From Erythrobacter cryptus DSM 12079 (GTDB lineage Bacteria; Pseudomonadota; Alphaproteobacteria; Sphingomonadales; Sphingomonadaceae): a DNA stretch of 64,000 nt. A program made the translations under genes and the position numbers. The DNA is taken from NCBI RefSeq assembly GCF_000422985.1, contig NZ_AUHC01000005.1, positions 62,001 to 126,000 of the forward strand, given 5' to 3'. Of the stretch, positions 35,070-44,952 are shown piece after piece; the first letter of the stretch is position 1, and each line of letters begins with the position of its first letter. The notes below the pieces were generated by a model, which had not been told where the DNA came from, did not search any database, and saw only the letters and a program-made list of their open reading frames with translations.

Positions 35070-35144
35070 GCCCGGGTAGCTCAGGGGTAGAGCAGCGGAT
35101 TGAAAATCCGCGTGTCGGTGGTTCAAATCCGCCCCCGGGCACCA
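35070..35144 (+). tRNA. tRNA-Phe (GAA)
   Basis: A 75-nt cloverleaf with acceptor stem GCCCGGG/CCCGGGC, D-arm GCTCAGGGGTAGAGC, anticodon arm GCGGA-TTGAAAA-TCCGC with anticodon GAA, T-arm GGTGGTTCAAATCCGCC, discriminator A and encoded CCA end (35142-35144). It is an intact single tRNA gene between yacG and purC, on their strand. Confidence 0.97.
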
Positions 35145-35167
35145 TTCGCTGATAAGGGAAACCGCCG

Positions 35168-35971
35168 ATGTCCCGCCGCACCAAGCTCTATGAAGGCAAG
35201 GCCAAGATCCTCTATGAGGGGCCGGAGCCGGGCACGCTGATCCAGTATTTCAAGGACGATGCCACCGCCTTCAACGCCGAGAAGAAGGGCACGATCGCGG
35301 GCAAGGGCGTGATCAACAACCGCATTAGCGAGCACGTCTTCACCCGCCTTGCCCATATCGGCATCCCCACCCACTTCATCCGCCGGCTCAACATGCGCGA
35401 GCAGCTGATCCGGCAGGTGGACATCATCCCGCTCGAAGTGGTGGTGCGCAATGTGGCTGCCGGTTCGCTGTGCAAGCGCCTTGGCCTTGAGGAAGGCGAG
35501 CCGCTGCCGCACACCCTGATCGAATATTATTACAAGGACGATGCGCTCGGCGATCCGCTCGTGGCCGAGGAACACATCGCCTGCTTCAACTGGTGCAGCC
35601 ACGAGGAGATGCACGACATTTCCTCGATGGCGATCCGCATCAATGATTTCCTCTGCGGGATGTTTGCCGCGATCGACATCCGCCTCATCGACTTCAAGCT
35701 CGAATTCGGGCGCATCTATGATGGCGACTATAGCCGGGTGATCCTCGCCGACGAGATCAGCCCGGATGGCTGCCGCCTGTGGGACATGACCACCGGCGAG
35801 AAGCTCGACAAGGATCGCTTCCGCCGCGACCTCGGCGGCGAGGAAGAAGCCTATCGCGAGGTCGCCCGCCGGCTCGGGCTTCTGAACGGCGATGACAACA
35901 GCCCGGGCGAGGTGTTCGACCTGTCGCACCATCGCTCGCGCCTGCGCCCGCCGCCGCCGATCAAGAAATAG
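35168..35971 (+). CDS. purC: Phosphoribosylaminoimidazole-succinocarboxamide synthase (SAICAR synthetase)
   Basis: Joins CAIR and aspartate with ATP in purine synthesis. 267 residues. Motifs: [72 protein letters not shown] and [14 protein letters not shown]. Complete, with a Pro-rich C-terminal tail ([10 protein letters not shown]) of about 30 extra residues compared with the E. coli enzyme. Starts 23 bp after tRNA-Phe. The pathway partners purS and purQ follow 5.6 kb later, with a protease and a receptor gene between. Confidence 0.97.
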   Translation: MSRRTKLYEGKAKILYEGPEPGTLIQYFKDDATAFNAEKKGTIAGKGVINNRISEHVFTRLAHIGIPTHFIRRLNMREQLIRQVDIIPLEVVVRNVAAGSLCKRLGLEEGEPLPHTLIEYYYKDDALGDPLVAEEHIACFNWCSHEEMHDISSMAIRINDFLCGMFAAIDIRLIDFKLEFGRIYDGDYSRVILADEISPDGCRLWDMTTGEKLDKDRFRRDLGGEEEAYREVARRLGLLNGDDNSPGEVFDLSHHRSRLRPPPPIKK

Positions 35972-36032
35972 GCTGACAGACCGGCTGCGCGCGCTAGTCT
36001 GGCGCAGTGCATCAGGAAGCAAACCAAAGGTG

Positions 36033-38945
36033 ATGGCCTCGCGCCGCGGCGCGCTTGCCACCAGCCTTGCGCTGGCGCTGGCCCTGCCCGCACAATTTGC
36101 CTCGCGCGCGGCCGATGCGCCGCCCGCAGCGCCCCCGCCCGCGCCTGACGCACAAGCGGCGGCCAGCCCTGCCCCTACCCCTGCTCCCGCGCCCTCCCCG
36201 GTCTGGGCCTTCGAGGCGAGCGACGTGCCGGTCGATCCGGCCTATCGCTTCGACCGGCTCGACAACGGGCTGCGCTTCATCATCCGCCACAATGCCACCC
36301 CGGCGGGCACCGCGCTGGTGCGGCTGCGGATCGGATCGGGCAGCCTCGAGGAACGCGAGGCGGAACGGGGCCTCATGCATTTTCTCGAGCACATGGCCTT
36401 CAACGGCTCGAAGGGCCTGCCCGAGGGCGAGATGGTCAAGCTGCTCGCGCGCGAGGGGCTTGCCTTCGGGGCCGACACCAATGCCGCGACCGGGTTCGAG
36501 ACGGTCACCTACATGCTCAACCTGCCGCGCGCCGATCCGGCGCTGCTCGATACCGCGCTGATGCTGATGCGCGAAACAGCGAGCGAGCTTTTGCTGAGCG
36601 AGGATGCGGTGGCGCGCGAGCGCGGGGTGATCCTTGCCGAGCGGCGCGATCGCTCCGGGTTCCAGCAGCGCAACCTCGAAGACAGCATCGCCTTTCTCGC
36701 GCCCGAGGCGCGCTATGGCGCGCGCCTGCCGATCGGCAGCGCCGCGGTGATCGAACAGGCAAGCGCGGCCCAGTTGCGCGCGCTCTATGCGCGCAGCTAC
36801 ACGCCCGCCAACGCCGTGCTGGTGGTGGTGGGCGATCTGCCGGTCGAGGCGGTCGAGGCGGCGATCCGCGCGCGCTTTGGCGATTGGCGTGGCCCCCCGG
36901 CGCCGGAGCGGCCCGAGGCCGGGCCGATCGATGTTGACCGCCGCGGCCTCACCCGCATCCACCTCGATCCGGCGCTGGCCGAGAGCGTCACCCTCACCCG
37001 CCTTGCCCCTTGGCGCGAGGAGCCCGATACCCTTGCCAATCGCCGCACCGCGCGGCTGCGCGCGCTGGGCTATGCGATCATCAACCGGCGGCTGGCGCGC
37101 CTCGCCCGCGGGCCCGATGCGCCCTTTCGCAGCGCCAGCTATGGCTCGGGCGAGATCTTCAGGGAAGCACGCCTCACCAGCCTTGCGATCAGCAGCGCCG
37201 ATGGCGAATGGGAAAAGGGCCTGCTCGCCGCGGTGCGCGAAGTCAACCAGGCGCTCACCCATGGCTTCACCCGCGCCGAGCTTGACGAACAGCTCGCCAA
37301 CACCCGCACCGCGCTCGAAAACGCCGCCAAGGCCGCCGATACCCGCGCCCACGGGGTCTTCGTGAATGCCGCGCTCGCCCTCGTCAACGACGAGCGCGTG
37401 CCCACCACCCCGGCGTTCCAGCTTGCCGCCTTCGAGGCCGAAGCTCCTGCGATCACACCGGAGGCCGTCTGGCAGGCGCTGCGCGCGGATGCCGCGCCGC
37501 TCGACGAGCCGCTGATCCGCTTCGAGGGCCGCCGCGCCCCCGAAGGTGGAGAGGAAGCCCTGCGCGCCGCCTTTGCGCGGGCGATGGCGCTGCCCATCGC
37601 CCCGCCTGCCGAGCGCGGCCCGCTCGCCTTTGCCTACAGCGATTTCGGCCCGCCCGGCACGGTCGTGTCGGACAGCCTCGAGCCACGCTTCGGCCTGCGC
37701 TTCATCCGCTTTGCCAATGGCGTGCGCCTGACGCTCAAGCGCACCGATGTGCACAAGGACCGCATCGCCTTTGCCATGGCGGTGGATGGCGGCGATCTGC
37801 TCAACACCCGCGCAGCCCCGCTTGCCACCTACCTCACCAATTCGCTCGCCGCCGGCGGGCTTGGCAAGCACAGCCAGGACGAGCTTGCGAGCCTGTTTGC
37901 CGGGCGATCGGTGGCCTTCAGCCTGGCGAGTGACACCGATGCCTTCACCGCCTCGGGCACCACCACCCCGCGCGATCTGGCGCTGCAGCTCCAGGTGCTG
38001 GCCGCCACGCTCACCGATCCCGGCTACCGTCCTGAGGGGATCGAGCGCTTCCGCCGCAACATCGACAATTTCTTCAACACGCTCGATGCCACTCCGGCGC
38101 GCGCGCTGTCCACGGCGAGCGGGGCGATCCTTTCGGACAATGACCCGCGCTTCAGCCTGCAACCGCGCGAGGCCTTCCGCGCGCTCGATTTTGCCGGGCT
38201 TGACGCGGCGATCGGCGAGCGGCTGCGCCGCGGGGCGATCGAGGTGGCGCTGGTGGGCGATCTCGACGAAGCGGAAGCGATTGCCGCCATCGCCGCGACG
38301 CTGGGCGCGCTGCCGCCGCGCGAGGCCGAGTTCCTCCCCCGGCCCGAGGCGCGCCAGCGCAGCTTCACGGCCAGCCGCGGCGAGCATCGCCTCACCCACC
38401 GGGGCGAGGCGGATCAGGCGCTGCTGCAATGGGTGTGGCCGACCAGGGATGACAGCGATCTGGCCGAGCTGCTGCGGCTCGAGTTGCTCGCGCGGATCGT
38501 CAGGATCGAACTCACCGAGCGGCTGCGCGAGCGGCTGGGGCAGGCATATTCCCCCTCCGCCGCCTCGCAGCCGAGCCACCACTATCCGGGCTTTGGCACC
38601 TTCGCCATCGCCGCCGCAGTCTCTGCCGATGCCCTGCCCGCCACCCGCACCGCGCTGGCCGAACTGATCGCCGATCTCCAGCGCGCGCCGCTCGATGAGG
38701 ACGTGATCGCCCGGGCGCGCCGCCCCTTCCTCGAGGAACACGCCAACGCGCTCAAGGACCTCGGCGGCTGGCTTGCCCTTGCCGCGCGCGCCCAGAGCGA
38801 GCCCGAGCGCCTCGCCCGCTTTGCCGCGGTGCCCGAGGTGATGCGCGCCATCACCGCCGAGGAGGTACAGGAAACCGCGCGGCGCTATCTCGATCTTAAG
38901 GCCGCGGTCACCTTCAGCGTGGTGCCGGCCGCGCCTTCGCCCTGA
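36033..38945 (+). CDS. Periplasmic M16 family zinc peptidase, double-domain
   Basis: 970 residues from ATG 36033, with a signal peptide (MASRRGALATSLALALALPA) and a Pro/Ala-rich linker (about residues 30-55) before the first M16 domain. The inverted zinc motif HFLEH lies near residue 114, with the distal Glu in RGVILAERRD about 77 residues later, so the first half is catalytic. The second half (from about residue 500) is the usual inactive partner, with RLRERLGQAYSPSAA near 830. Of pitrilysin/PqqL-type size. Probably degrades peptides in the periplasm; it faces a TonB-receptor gene convergently, and PqqL-like proteases can act on imported substrates (inference). Confidence 0.92.
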   Translation: MASRRGALATSLALALALPAQFASRAADAPPAAPPPAPDAQAAASPAPTPAPAPSPVWAFEASDVPVDPAYRFDRLDNGLRFIIRHNATPAGTALVRLRIGSGSLEEREAERGLMHFLEHMAFNGSKGLPEGEMVKLLAREGLAFGADTNAATGFETVTYMLNLPRADPALLDTALMLMRETASELLLSEDAVARERGVILAERRDRSGFQQRNLEDSIAFLAPEARYGARLPIGSAAVIEQASAAQLRALYARSYTPANAVLVVVGDLPVEAVEAAIRARFGDWRGPPAPERPEAGPIDVDRRGLTRIHLDPALAESVTLTRLAPWREEPDTLANRRTARLRALGYAIINRRLARLARGPDAPFRSASYGSGEIFREARLTSLAISSADGEWEKGLLAAVREVNQALTHGFTRAELDEQLANTRTALENAAKAADTRAHGVFVNAALALVNDERVPTTPAFQLAAFEAEAPAITPEAVWQALRADAAPLDEPLIRFEGRRAPEGGEEALRAAFARAMALPIAPPAERGPLAFAYSDFGPPGTVVSDSLEPRFGLRFIRFANGVRLTLKRTDVHKDRIAFAMAVDGGDLLNTRAAPLATYLTNSLAAGGLGKHSQDELASLFAGRSVAFSLASDTDAFTASGTTTPRDLALQLQVLAATLTDPGYRPEGIERFRRNIDNFFNTLDATPARALSTASGAILSDNDPRFSLQPREAFRALDFAGLDAAIGERLRRGAIEVALVGDLDEAEAIAAIAATLGALPPREAEFLPRPEARQRSFTASRGEHRLTHRGEADQALLQWVWPTRDDSDLAELLRLELLARIVRIELTERLRERLGQAYSPSAASQPSHHYPGFGTFAIAAAVSADALPATRTALAELIADLQRAPLDEDVIARARRPFLEEHANALKDLGGWLALAARAQSEPERLARFAAVPEVMRAITAEEVQETARRYLDLKAAVTFSVVPAAPSP

Positions 38946-38958
38946 GCCGCGATGATAA

Positions 38959-38988
38959 GGGGCCGGCCGGACTGCTCCGACCGGCCCC
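38959..38988. terminator. Strong hairpin between convergent M16 and receptor genes
   Basis: 12-bp stem with one mismatch (38959-38970 against 38977-38988; GGGGCCGGCCGG and CCGACCGGCCCC), loop ACTGCT. The mismatch is C-A on the plus strand and becomes G-U in the minus-strand RNA, so pairing is complete for the receptor transcript. No T-tract follows. Confidence 0.65.
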
Positions 38989-39029
38989 GATCCTGCCCGC
39001 ACCCGGCACGGGTGTCGGAGCGCAGCGCC

Positions 39030-41270
39030 TCAATATTTGACGCCGAGCATCACCCCGAAGATCCGCGGCTCGTTGACGAAGGCGGTGTTGTTGTTGAAGT
39101 CGATGACGCCAAGGACATTGTCCTCGCCGGTGATGTTGCGGGCAAAGGCGGCCACTTCCCACTGTCCGTCATTCCCGGAATAGCCGACCTTGAGCCCGCC
39201 TTCGAGGCGGCTGCCGGCGTTGAACTCGGCGCTTTCGTAGAGCAGGAAGTTGGTCTCGCCGAGGAACACCCAGTCGGTAAAGACGAAGAACTCGCCGCTC
39301 TGCCCCACCGGCACGCCATAGCGCGCGGTAAGATCAGCGCTGATCTCGGGCGCGTTGGGGAAGGGGTTGCCATCGATGAGCGCGCGCGGCGTGCCGGCGA
39401 TCACCACGGTCGGATCGATCACCCGGCACTGGGCGCAGATGCCCACGGCAAGGTTGGGATCCTTAATCTCGGTGTTGGTATAGGCAAAGCCCAGCGTCAG
39501 CATCAGGCGCGGGGTGATCTGGAAGGCGCCGTCAAGCTCGAGCCCCCAGCCCACGCCCTTGTTGGCGTTGATCAGCTGGACCAGGTTGCCGGCCCCGCCC
39601 ACCGCGGTGAACTGCGGGTCTTCCACGGTGTAATAATAGGCCGCCCCGTTAAGCCGCACGCGGCGGTCGGAAAGCTCGCTCTTGAACCCCACCTCATAGG
39701 AGGTGATGTTCTCCGACTGGGCGACCGAGGGCGCGCTGAAGAAGGCCACGTCACGGCCCTGGATGGTGGGGGCGCGGAAGGAATTGGCCACCTTGGCATA
39801 GACGCTGGCATTGTCGGCCACGTCGGCAAACAGGCTGATATCCCAGTCGAACTGGTCGTCACCCACGCTCACCGGCTGGCGCGGCGCGCCCGCGCGGACG
39901 AAGAAATCCTTCTCGTCATCGGTGTAGCGGATGCCCCCGGTCGCCCTCAGGGTATCGGTAAGCTGGTAGCTCACCTGCCCGAACAGCGCCCAGGCGGTGT
40001 TGGTGTGGTTGACGGTAACCTGCGGCGGGAAGGGAAAGCCGACGGTGGTGACATCGAAGTCGCTGTCGAAATAGAACCCGCCGATCTGCCAGGTCAGCGG
40101 CCCGCTGCCGCTCGAGGCGAGCCGCAGCTCGAAGGTGTTCTGCTCCAGATCGATCGAATCCTGCGTGTCGGCGGGGAAGGGAATGAAGCCCGGCCCCATC
40201 ACCGGCAGGAAGGAGGCGCCAAAGCCGCCGTCGATATCGCCGCGGCTTGCCCCTTCGCTCGTCCAGCGGCTGGCGATCGCGGTCAGCGTGGCGCCGTCGA
40301 ACTCGTAGGATGCGGTGAGCGTCAGGCCGAGCTGTTCGTAATCGGCATTGTTGCCCGCCCCGCCATCGAAGAAAACCGTGTCGCGCTCGTAGTTGTTGTT
40401 GAGCCCGTTGGTGTTGCGCGGCTGCTGCGGCGTGGGGCCGAGCACGTTGGCGCGGAAGAAGGTCGAGGCACCCTTGAGATCGCGGTAGTTGACCGCGGCC
40501 AGGATGCTGGCGCGCTCGCCCGGGGTGAAGAGGAGCTGGCCGCGCACGGCGATATCGGTGTAGCCGCCGAGCGCGTCGTTCTCGCCGGTAAAGCCGTTGC
40601 TGATCCAGTCGCTCCGGCTCTGCAGCTGGCCCGAGACGCGAAAGGCGAGCACGTCCTCGACCAGCGCCCCGCCGATCGCGGCGTTGAGCGCGATGGTGTC
40701 ATAGCGGCCATAGCTGATCGAGGCGCGGATATCGCGGGCATTGGACGGCTTGATCGAGGTCACCTTGACAAGACCCGCCGGGGTGTTGCGCCCGAACAGG
40801 GTGCCCTGCGGCCCGCGCAGCACCTCGACCCCGGCCACATCGAACACCGGGAAGCTCTTGAGCGTCACGTTCTCGAGCACCACGTCATCGAGCAGCACCG
40901 AGACCGGCTGCGAGGCGGCAAGATCGAAATCGGTGTTGCCAAGGCCGCGGATATAGAAGCGCGGAGCAACCCGGCCGTTCGAGCTTTCGACATTGAGCCC
41001 GGGGACCGTGCCGGCGAGCGCGGTGATGTCGGCCGCGCCGCTGAACACCGCGCCGAGCCGCTCGCTGTCGAGCAGTTCGGCCGATACCGGCACGTCCTGC
41101 AGGTTCTCCTCGCGGCGGTTGGCGGTGACGATGATGGTGGCAAGCCCGCCTTCGGTTTCGGCGGCAAGCTCGTCCTGCGCGGCGGCAGGAGCGGCAAACC
41201 CGGCAGCGGCCGCGGCAAGGATGGTGCTGCACGCCCAGGCGGCGCGGGCGGCGGTGAAAGCTTTGGACAT
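39030..41270 (-). CDS. TonB-dependent receptor
   Basis: 746 residues from ATG 41270 with ribosome-binding site GGAGG 7 bp upstream. Signal peptide ends AAPAAAQ. A TonB-box-like [20 protein letters not shown] follows near residues 44-63, then the plug ([20 protein letters not shown] near residue 125; [19 protein letters not shown] near 148-166). The 22-stranded barrel ends in FGVMLGVKY with the aromatic terminal residue. This is the FecA-like, FpvA-unlike short class very common in sphingomonads and often used for sugars, lignin aromatics or vitamins; substrate unknown. Nothing in the adjacent genes identifies it. Confidence 0.95.
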   Translation of the reverse strand: MSKAFTAARAAWACSTILAAAAAGFAAPAAAQDELAAETEGGLATIIVTANRREENLQDVPVSAELLDSERLGAVFSGAADITALAGTVPGLNVESSNGRVAPRFYIRGLGNTDFDLAASQPVSVLLDDVVLENVTLKSFPVFDVAGVEVLRGPQGTLFGRNTPAGLVKVTSIKPSNARDIRASISYGRYDTIALNAAIGGALVEDVLAFRVSGQLQSRSDWISNGFTGENDALGGYTDIAVRGQLLFTPGERASILAAVNYRDLKGASTFFRANVLGPTPQQPRNTNGLNNNYERDTVFFDGGAGNNADYEQLGLTLTASYEFDGATLTAIASRWTSEGASRGDIDGGFGASFLPVMGPGFIPFPADTQDSIDLEQNTFELRLASSGSGPLTWQIGGFYFDSDFDVTTVGFPFPPQVTVNHTNTAWALFGQVSYQLTDTLRATGGIRYTDDEKDFFVRAGAPRQPVSVGDDQFDWDISLFADVADNASVYAKVANSFRAPTIQGRDVAFFSAPSVAQSENITSYEVGFKSELSDRRVRLNGAAYYYTVEDPQFTAVGGAGNLVQLINANKGVGWGLELDGAFQITPRLMLTLGFAYTNTEIKDPNLAVGICAQCRVIDPTVVIAGTPRALIDGNPFPNAPEISADLTARYGVPVGQSGEFFVFTDWVFLGETNFLLYESAEFNAGSRLEGGLKVGYSGNDGQWEVAAFARNITGEDNVLGVIDFNNNTAFVNEPRIFGVMLGVKY

Positions 41271-41575
41271 GAAACAACCTCCAGGGCTGGATCGGATGGA
41301 GAGGGGCGCGGCGGTGGCTGGCACTTTTGCGCGATTCGCGCGAGGCTGGCCGAGGCAAATGTTGCGCCAAGACGTCACTTTGGCGGCGATCTGCGGTCAG
41401 ATGTTGCAAGCAGGTTACATGCGCGGGCCGTGTATGACCGGATTGCGACAAGCCCTGCGCCGCGCGCCGCGGTGTGCGGGCGCGATCGAGGCGATTGCAC
41501 CGCCGCGCGGGGGCGCTATAGCGCGTGCCGTCAGGGCCGCGCGGCCCGTTGGTCCAGCCAAGGGAGCAAGCCCTC

Positions 41576-41824
41576 ATGCATGTGCGCGTCCTCGTCCGCC
41601 TCAAGCCCGGTGTGCTCGATCCGCAGGGGCGCGCGGTGCATCATGCGCTCGAGGGGCTCGGCTTTTCGGGGATCGCGGATGTGCGCGTGGGCCGGCTGAT
41701 CGAACTCGATCTTGCCGATGGCACCGATCACGCCACGATCAGGCAGATGTGCGAGCAGCTGCTCGCCAACACCGTGATCGAAAGCTACACCATCGAGGCG
41801 CCCGCGGCGGGAGGGGCGGACTGA
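41576..41824 (+). CDS. purS: Phosphoribosylformylglycinamidine synthase subunit PurS
   Basis: An 82-residue subunit of the three-part FGAM synthase, which bridges PurL and PurQ. Opens [20 protein letters not shown], then [20 protein letters not shown]; both are PurS blocks. Start at ATG 41576 with AAGGGAG about 9 bp upstream. Its TGA overlaps the purQ ATG by one base (TGATG), coupling the two. Confidence 0.95.
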   Translation: MHVRVLVRLKPGVLDPQGRAVHHALEGLGFSGIADVRVGRLIELDLADGTDHATIRQMCEQLLANTVIESYTIEAPAAGGAD

Positions 41825-42513
41825 TGGGCTTTCGCGCGGCGGTCATCACCTTTCCCGGCTCCAATTGTGACCGCGACATGGCGGTGGCGCTCGAGGCGGT
41901 TTCGGGCACGCCGGCGCTCAGGATCTGGCACGGCGATGCCGATCTGCCCGAAGGGCTCGATCTCATCGCCCTGCCCGGCGGCTTTTCCTATGGAGACTAT
42001 CTGCGCTCGGGCGCGATGGCCGCGCAAAGCCCGATCATGCGCGCGGTGGTGGCCGCAGCGGCACGCGGGGTGCCGGTGCTCGGCGTGTGCAACGGCTTCC
42101 AGGTTCTCACCGAGGCGCGGCTGCTGCCCGGTGCGCTGCTGCGCAATGCCGCCCAGCGCTTCATCTGCCGCACCGTCAGCCTCACGGTCGAGACCACGGA
42201 TTCGCTTTTTACCAGCGCCTACCGGGCGGGCGAGACGATCCGCATTCCGGTCGCGCATCACGACGGCAATTACTATGCCGATGCGGCAACGCTCGATGCG
42301 CTCGAAGGCGAAGGGCGGATCGCCTTTCGCTATGCTGAGGAGGTCAACGGATCGGCGCGCGGGATTGCCGGGGTGCTCAGCGCCAACCGCCGCATCCTCG
42401 GCATGATGCCCCATCCCGAACGCGCGATCGAACCGGCAGCCCACCCGGCGCTGGGCGGGGCCGATGGCCGGCGCCTGTTCGAGAGCGTGCTGGCGGCGTT
42501 GGCCAGCGCCTGA
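41824..42513 (+). CDS. purQ: Phosphoribosylformylglycinamidine synthase subunit PurQ (glutaminase)
   Basis: 229-residue class I glutamine amidotransferase that feeds ammonia to Pur[12 protein letters not shown] at the N-terminus, [17 protein letters not shown], the nucleophile Cys in [11 protein letters not shown] near residue 87, and the His-Glu part in [11 protein letters not shown] near residue 200. All triad residues are present. purL is not in the window, so the third subunit is encoded elsewhere. Confidence 0.97.
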   Translation: MGFRAAVITFPGSNCDRDMAVALEAVSGTPALRIWHGDADLPEGLDLIALPGGFSYGDYLRSGAMAAQSPIMRAVVAAAARGVPVLGVCNGFQVLTEARLLPGALLRNAAQRFICRTVSLTVETTDSLFTSAYRAGETIRIPVAHHDGNYYADAATLDALEGEGRIAFRYAEEVNGSARGIAGVLSANRRILGMMPHPERAIEPAAHPALGGADGRRLFESVLAALASA

Positions 42514-42519
42514 GCGCGA

Positions 42520-44877
42520 TCAGGCGCGCCGCTCGATCGGCTGGCGGAACAGGCTGCGCGCCTCCTCGGCGCTCATCGGGCGGCCGAAATAATAGCCTTG
42601 GATATTGTCGCAGCCGAGGTTGCGGATAAGCTCGGCCTCCTCGGCATTTTCCACCCCTTCGGCGGTGGTGGTCATGTCGAGGCTCTTGGCCATGGCGACC
42701 ACCGCGTTGATGATCGCCAGGCTCTCGGCACTGCCCTGCGCCGCGCCCTGCACGAAGGTGCGATCGACCTTGATTGTCGAGAAGCGCAGCTTGCGCAGAT
42801 AGCCGAGCGAGGAATAGCCGGTGCCGAAATCATCGAGCGCCACCGAACAGCCCAGCGCCATCACCTGTTCGAGCGCGTTGCGCGCCAAGCTGGCATCGCG
42901 CAAAAAGATGCTCTCGGTCACCTCGATCTCGAGCCGCTCGGGCCTGAGGCCGCTTGCCGCGAGGGCCTGCACCACCTCGGCATGAAAGCCCGGTTCGAGC
43001 AGCTGCTCGGGCGACACGTTGACATTGACCTTCACATGCTCGGGCCAATTGCGCGCTTCCTCGCAGGCGCGGTGCAGCACCCACTGGCCGATCGGCACGA
43101 TCAGCCGGGTGTCCTCGGCCAGCGGGATGAACTTGCCGGGGCTGACAAAGCCGTGCTCGGCGCTGTTCCAGCGCACCAGCGCCTCGAAGCTGACCACGCT
43201 TTCGCTGCGGGCATCGACCACCGGCTGGAAGTTCAGCACCATCTCTTCGCGCCCCAGCGCCTTGCGCAGCGCCACTTCGAGCTGGCGGCGTTCTTCGGCC
43301 GAGGCGTGCAAGGTCGGCTCGAAGCGGCAATGCTCGCCCCCGCCCATGTCCTTGGCGCGATAGAGCGCAAGGTCGGCGTTGCGCATCAACTCCTCCACCG
43401 TGGTGCCATCGCGCGGCCCTTCCGCCGAGCCGACGCTGGCCCCGACATAGAGCGTGTGCTGATCGACCTGATAGGGCTCAGACAGGCGCGCGATCACCTG
43501 CTGCGCTAGGTCGCGCACCGTCGCGGGCGAGGCGGCATCGCGAATCACGATCGCAAACTCGTCGCCGCCGAGCCGGCCAACCAGCTGATTCTCGCTCATC
43601 AATGACTTCAGCCGCGCCGATACCTGTGCCAGCAGCTTGTCGCCGGTCATGTGGCCGAGCGAATCATTGACCGCCTTGAAACGATCCAGATCGACCATAA
43701 GCAGCGCGCAGCGGGTGCGCCACTGTTCGGCATAGCGCAGCGCATCGCCCAGCGCTTCGGTAAGCTGCAGGCGGTTGGGCAGCTGGGTGAGCGTGTCGAA
43801 GCGCGCCAGATAGGCGATCTTCTCGGAAGACTTGCGCTGTTCGGTCACGTCCGAGCCAACCCCGCGAAAGCCCGAGAAGCGGCCCTGATCATCGCGCATC
43901 GGCGTGCCCGAAAGCTCCCACCAGCGCTCCTCGCCCATGATCGTCACCTGCACCAGCAGGTTGGAGAAGTTCTCGCGGTTCTTCAGCCGCTCGGCCAGAT
44001 CGCGCAGACTGGGCGAATAGTGTCCCCGTTCCCAGCCCGGCCCGGCGATGAGTTCCAGCAGGGACTTGCCCTCGACCTCGGCCTGCGACCGCCCGAGCGC
44101 GAAGGCGAAGCGGGGCGAGACCGAGCGCAGCCGCCGAGCCGGGTCGATCTGCCACAGCCAATCGGCCTCGTTCTCCTCGAACTCGCGCAGCAGCAGCGAG
44201 ACCACCTCCTCCTTCTCGAGCACCGCCGCCTCGGCCAGCCGCGCCTTAAGGAAGATGGTGCGCACCTGGATGGTGGCAACGAGGCAGGAGATGGTGAACA
44301 GCACCGCCCCGCCCATCGCCAGCATTTGGCCCGCAAGCGCAAGATGGATCACGATCCCGAGGCCGAGCATGGCGATGTAGATCACCACGCCCAGCGGCGA
44401 GGTTGAAAAGACGAAGGTCGAGCAAGCCATCAGCACCATGAGCACCAGCACCATGGTGATGGCCTCGGCCCCGCCGGCGAGCGCCGGGAAGGCCAGCAAC
44501 GCCCCCACCCAGCACACCGCCGCCGCGACCGCATAGGTGAGCTGCCAGCGCTCCAGCTCCGCCGCCGCGCTGCGGCTGCCCGGGTTGACGAGACGCATGT
44601 CGGTCTGGCGGGCCTTGAACAGGATGAAGCCGAGCAGCAGGGCCCATGGTCCCACCAGCGGCGGCCCGATCAGCGGCATGAACACCACGCAGACGAACAG
44701 CATCACCAGGGCATTGGCGAACATCCGGTTGCGGCTGGCATAGGCAAGTTCGGCATAGTCATCGCCGCGCAGGCGCGCAGGATCGAATGCCGGATTTCGC
44801 GACAGGCCAAGCACGTCGGAAATCGGCAGGCTGGCCGGCACGGCCGGCGGCGGAGAAGGCGCGGGCTGCTGATGCAC
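42520..44877 (-). CDS. Membrane-bound PAS-GGDEF-EAL protein
   Basis: About 785 residues. There is no early ATG; GTG 44877 is used and TTG 44898 is possible. Five to six membrane segments lie in the first 220 residues. A PAS domain (about 235-350: DWLWQIDPARRLRSVSPRFA, RFSGFRGVGSDVTEQ) is followed by GGDEF (intact site RLGGDEFAIVIRD near 437) and EAL (FEALVRW near 570, NVNVSPEQLLEPGF, ALDDFGTGYSSLGYLRKL, VENAEEAELIRNLGC). Both the cyclase signature and the phosphodiesterase signature look intact, so it may make and break cyclic di-GMP. Convergent with purQ 6 bp away. Confidence 0.93.
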   Translation of the reverse strand: MHQQPAPSPPPAVPASLPISDVLGLSRNPAFDPARLRGDDYAELAYASRNRMFANALVMLFVCVVFMPLIGPPLVGPWALLLGFILFKARQTDMRLVNPGSRSAAAELERWQLTYAVAAAVCWVGALLAFPALAGGAEAITMVLVLMVLMACSTFVFSTSPLGVVIYIAMLGLGIVIHLALAGQMLAMGGAVLFTISCLVATIQVRTIFLKARLAEAAVLEKEEVVSLLLREFEENEADWLWQIDPARRLRSVSPRFAFALGRSQAEVEGKSLLELIAGPGWERGHYSPSLRDLAERLKNRENFSNLLVQVTIMGEERWWELSGTPMRDDQGRFSGFRGVGSDVTEQRKSSEKIAYLARFDTLTQLPNRLQLTEALGDALRYAEQWRTRCALLMVDLDRFKAVNDSLGHMTGDKLLAQVSARLKSLMSENQLVGRLGGDEFAIVIRDAASPATVRDLAQQVIARLSEPYQVDQHTLYVGASVGSAEGPRDGTTVEELMRNADLALYRAKDMGGGEHCRFEPTLHASAEERRQLEVALRKALGREEMVLNFQPVVDARSESVVSFEALVRWNSAEHGFVSPGKFIPLAEDTRLIVPIGQWVLHRACEEARNWPEHVKVNVNVSPEQLLEPGFHAEVVQALAASGLRPERLEIEVTESIFLRDASLARNALEQVMALGCSVALDDFGTGYSSLGYLRKLRFSTIKVDRTFVQGAAQGSAESLAIINAVVAMAKSLDMTTTAEGVENAEEAELIRNLGCDNIQGYYFGRPMSAEEARSLFRQPIERRA

Positions 44878-44952
44878 GCAGGCGCAATTAACGCGCAATG
44901 GTTAGATTGCGGTAAAGCCCGCAGCACAATCCTTGCCGCGCGTGCGGGCGCG

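Noticed and set aside
35070..35144. tRNA-Phe as attachment site of an integrated element
   Set aside because: No integrase gene nearby and no second copy of the tRNA 3' end recognised in the window; the genes on both sides are housekeeping.
36012..39002. Nearly 1000-codon frame antisense to the M16 protease gene, and a similar one antisense to the receptor at 29836-32802
   Set aside because: Low-complexity Arg/Gly/Ala-rich products, no start with a ribosome-binding site, and intact real genes on the opposite strand.
44880..44905. CtrA-type site (TTAA-N7-TTAA) ahead of the GGDEF-EAL gene
   Set aside because: The two half-sites TTAA and TTAG are 10 bp apart instead of 7, and the second is imperfect.
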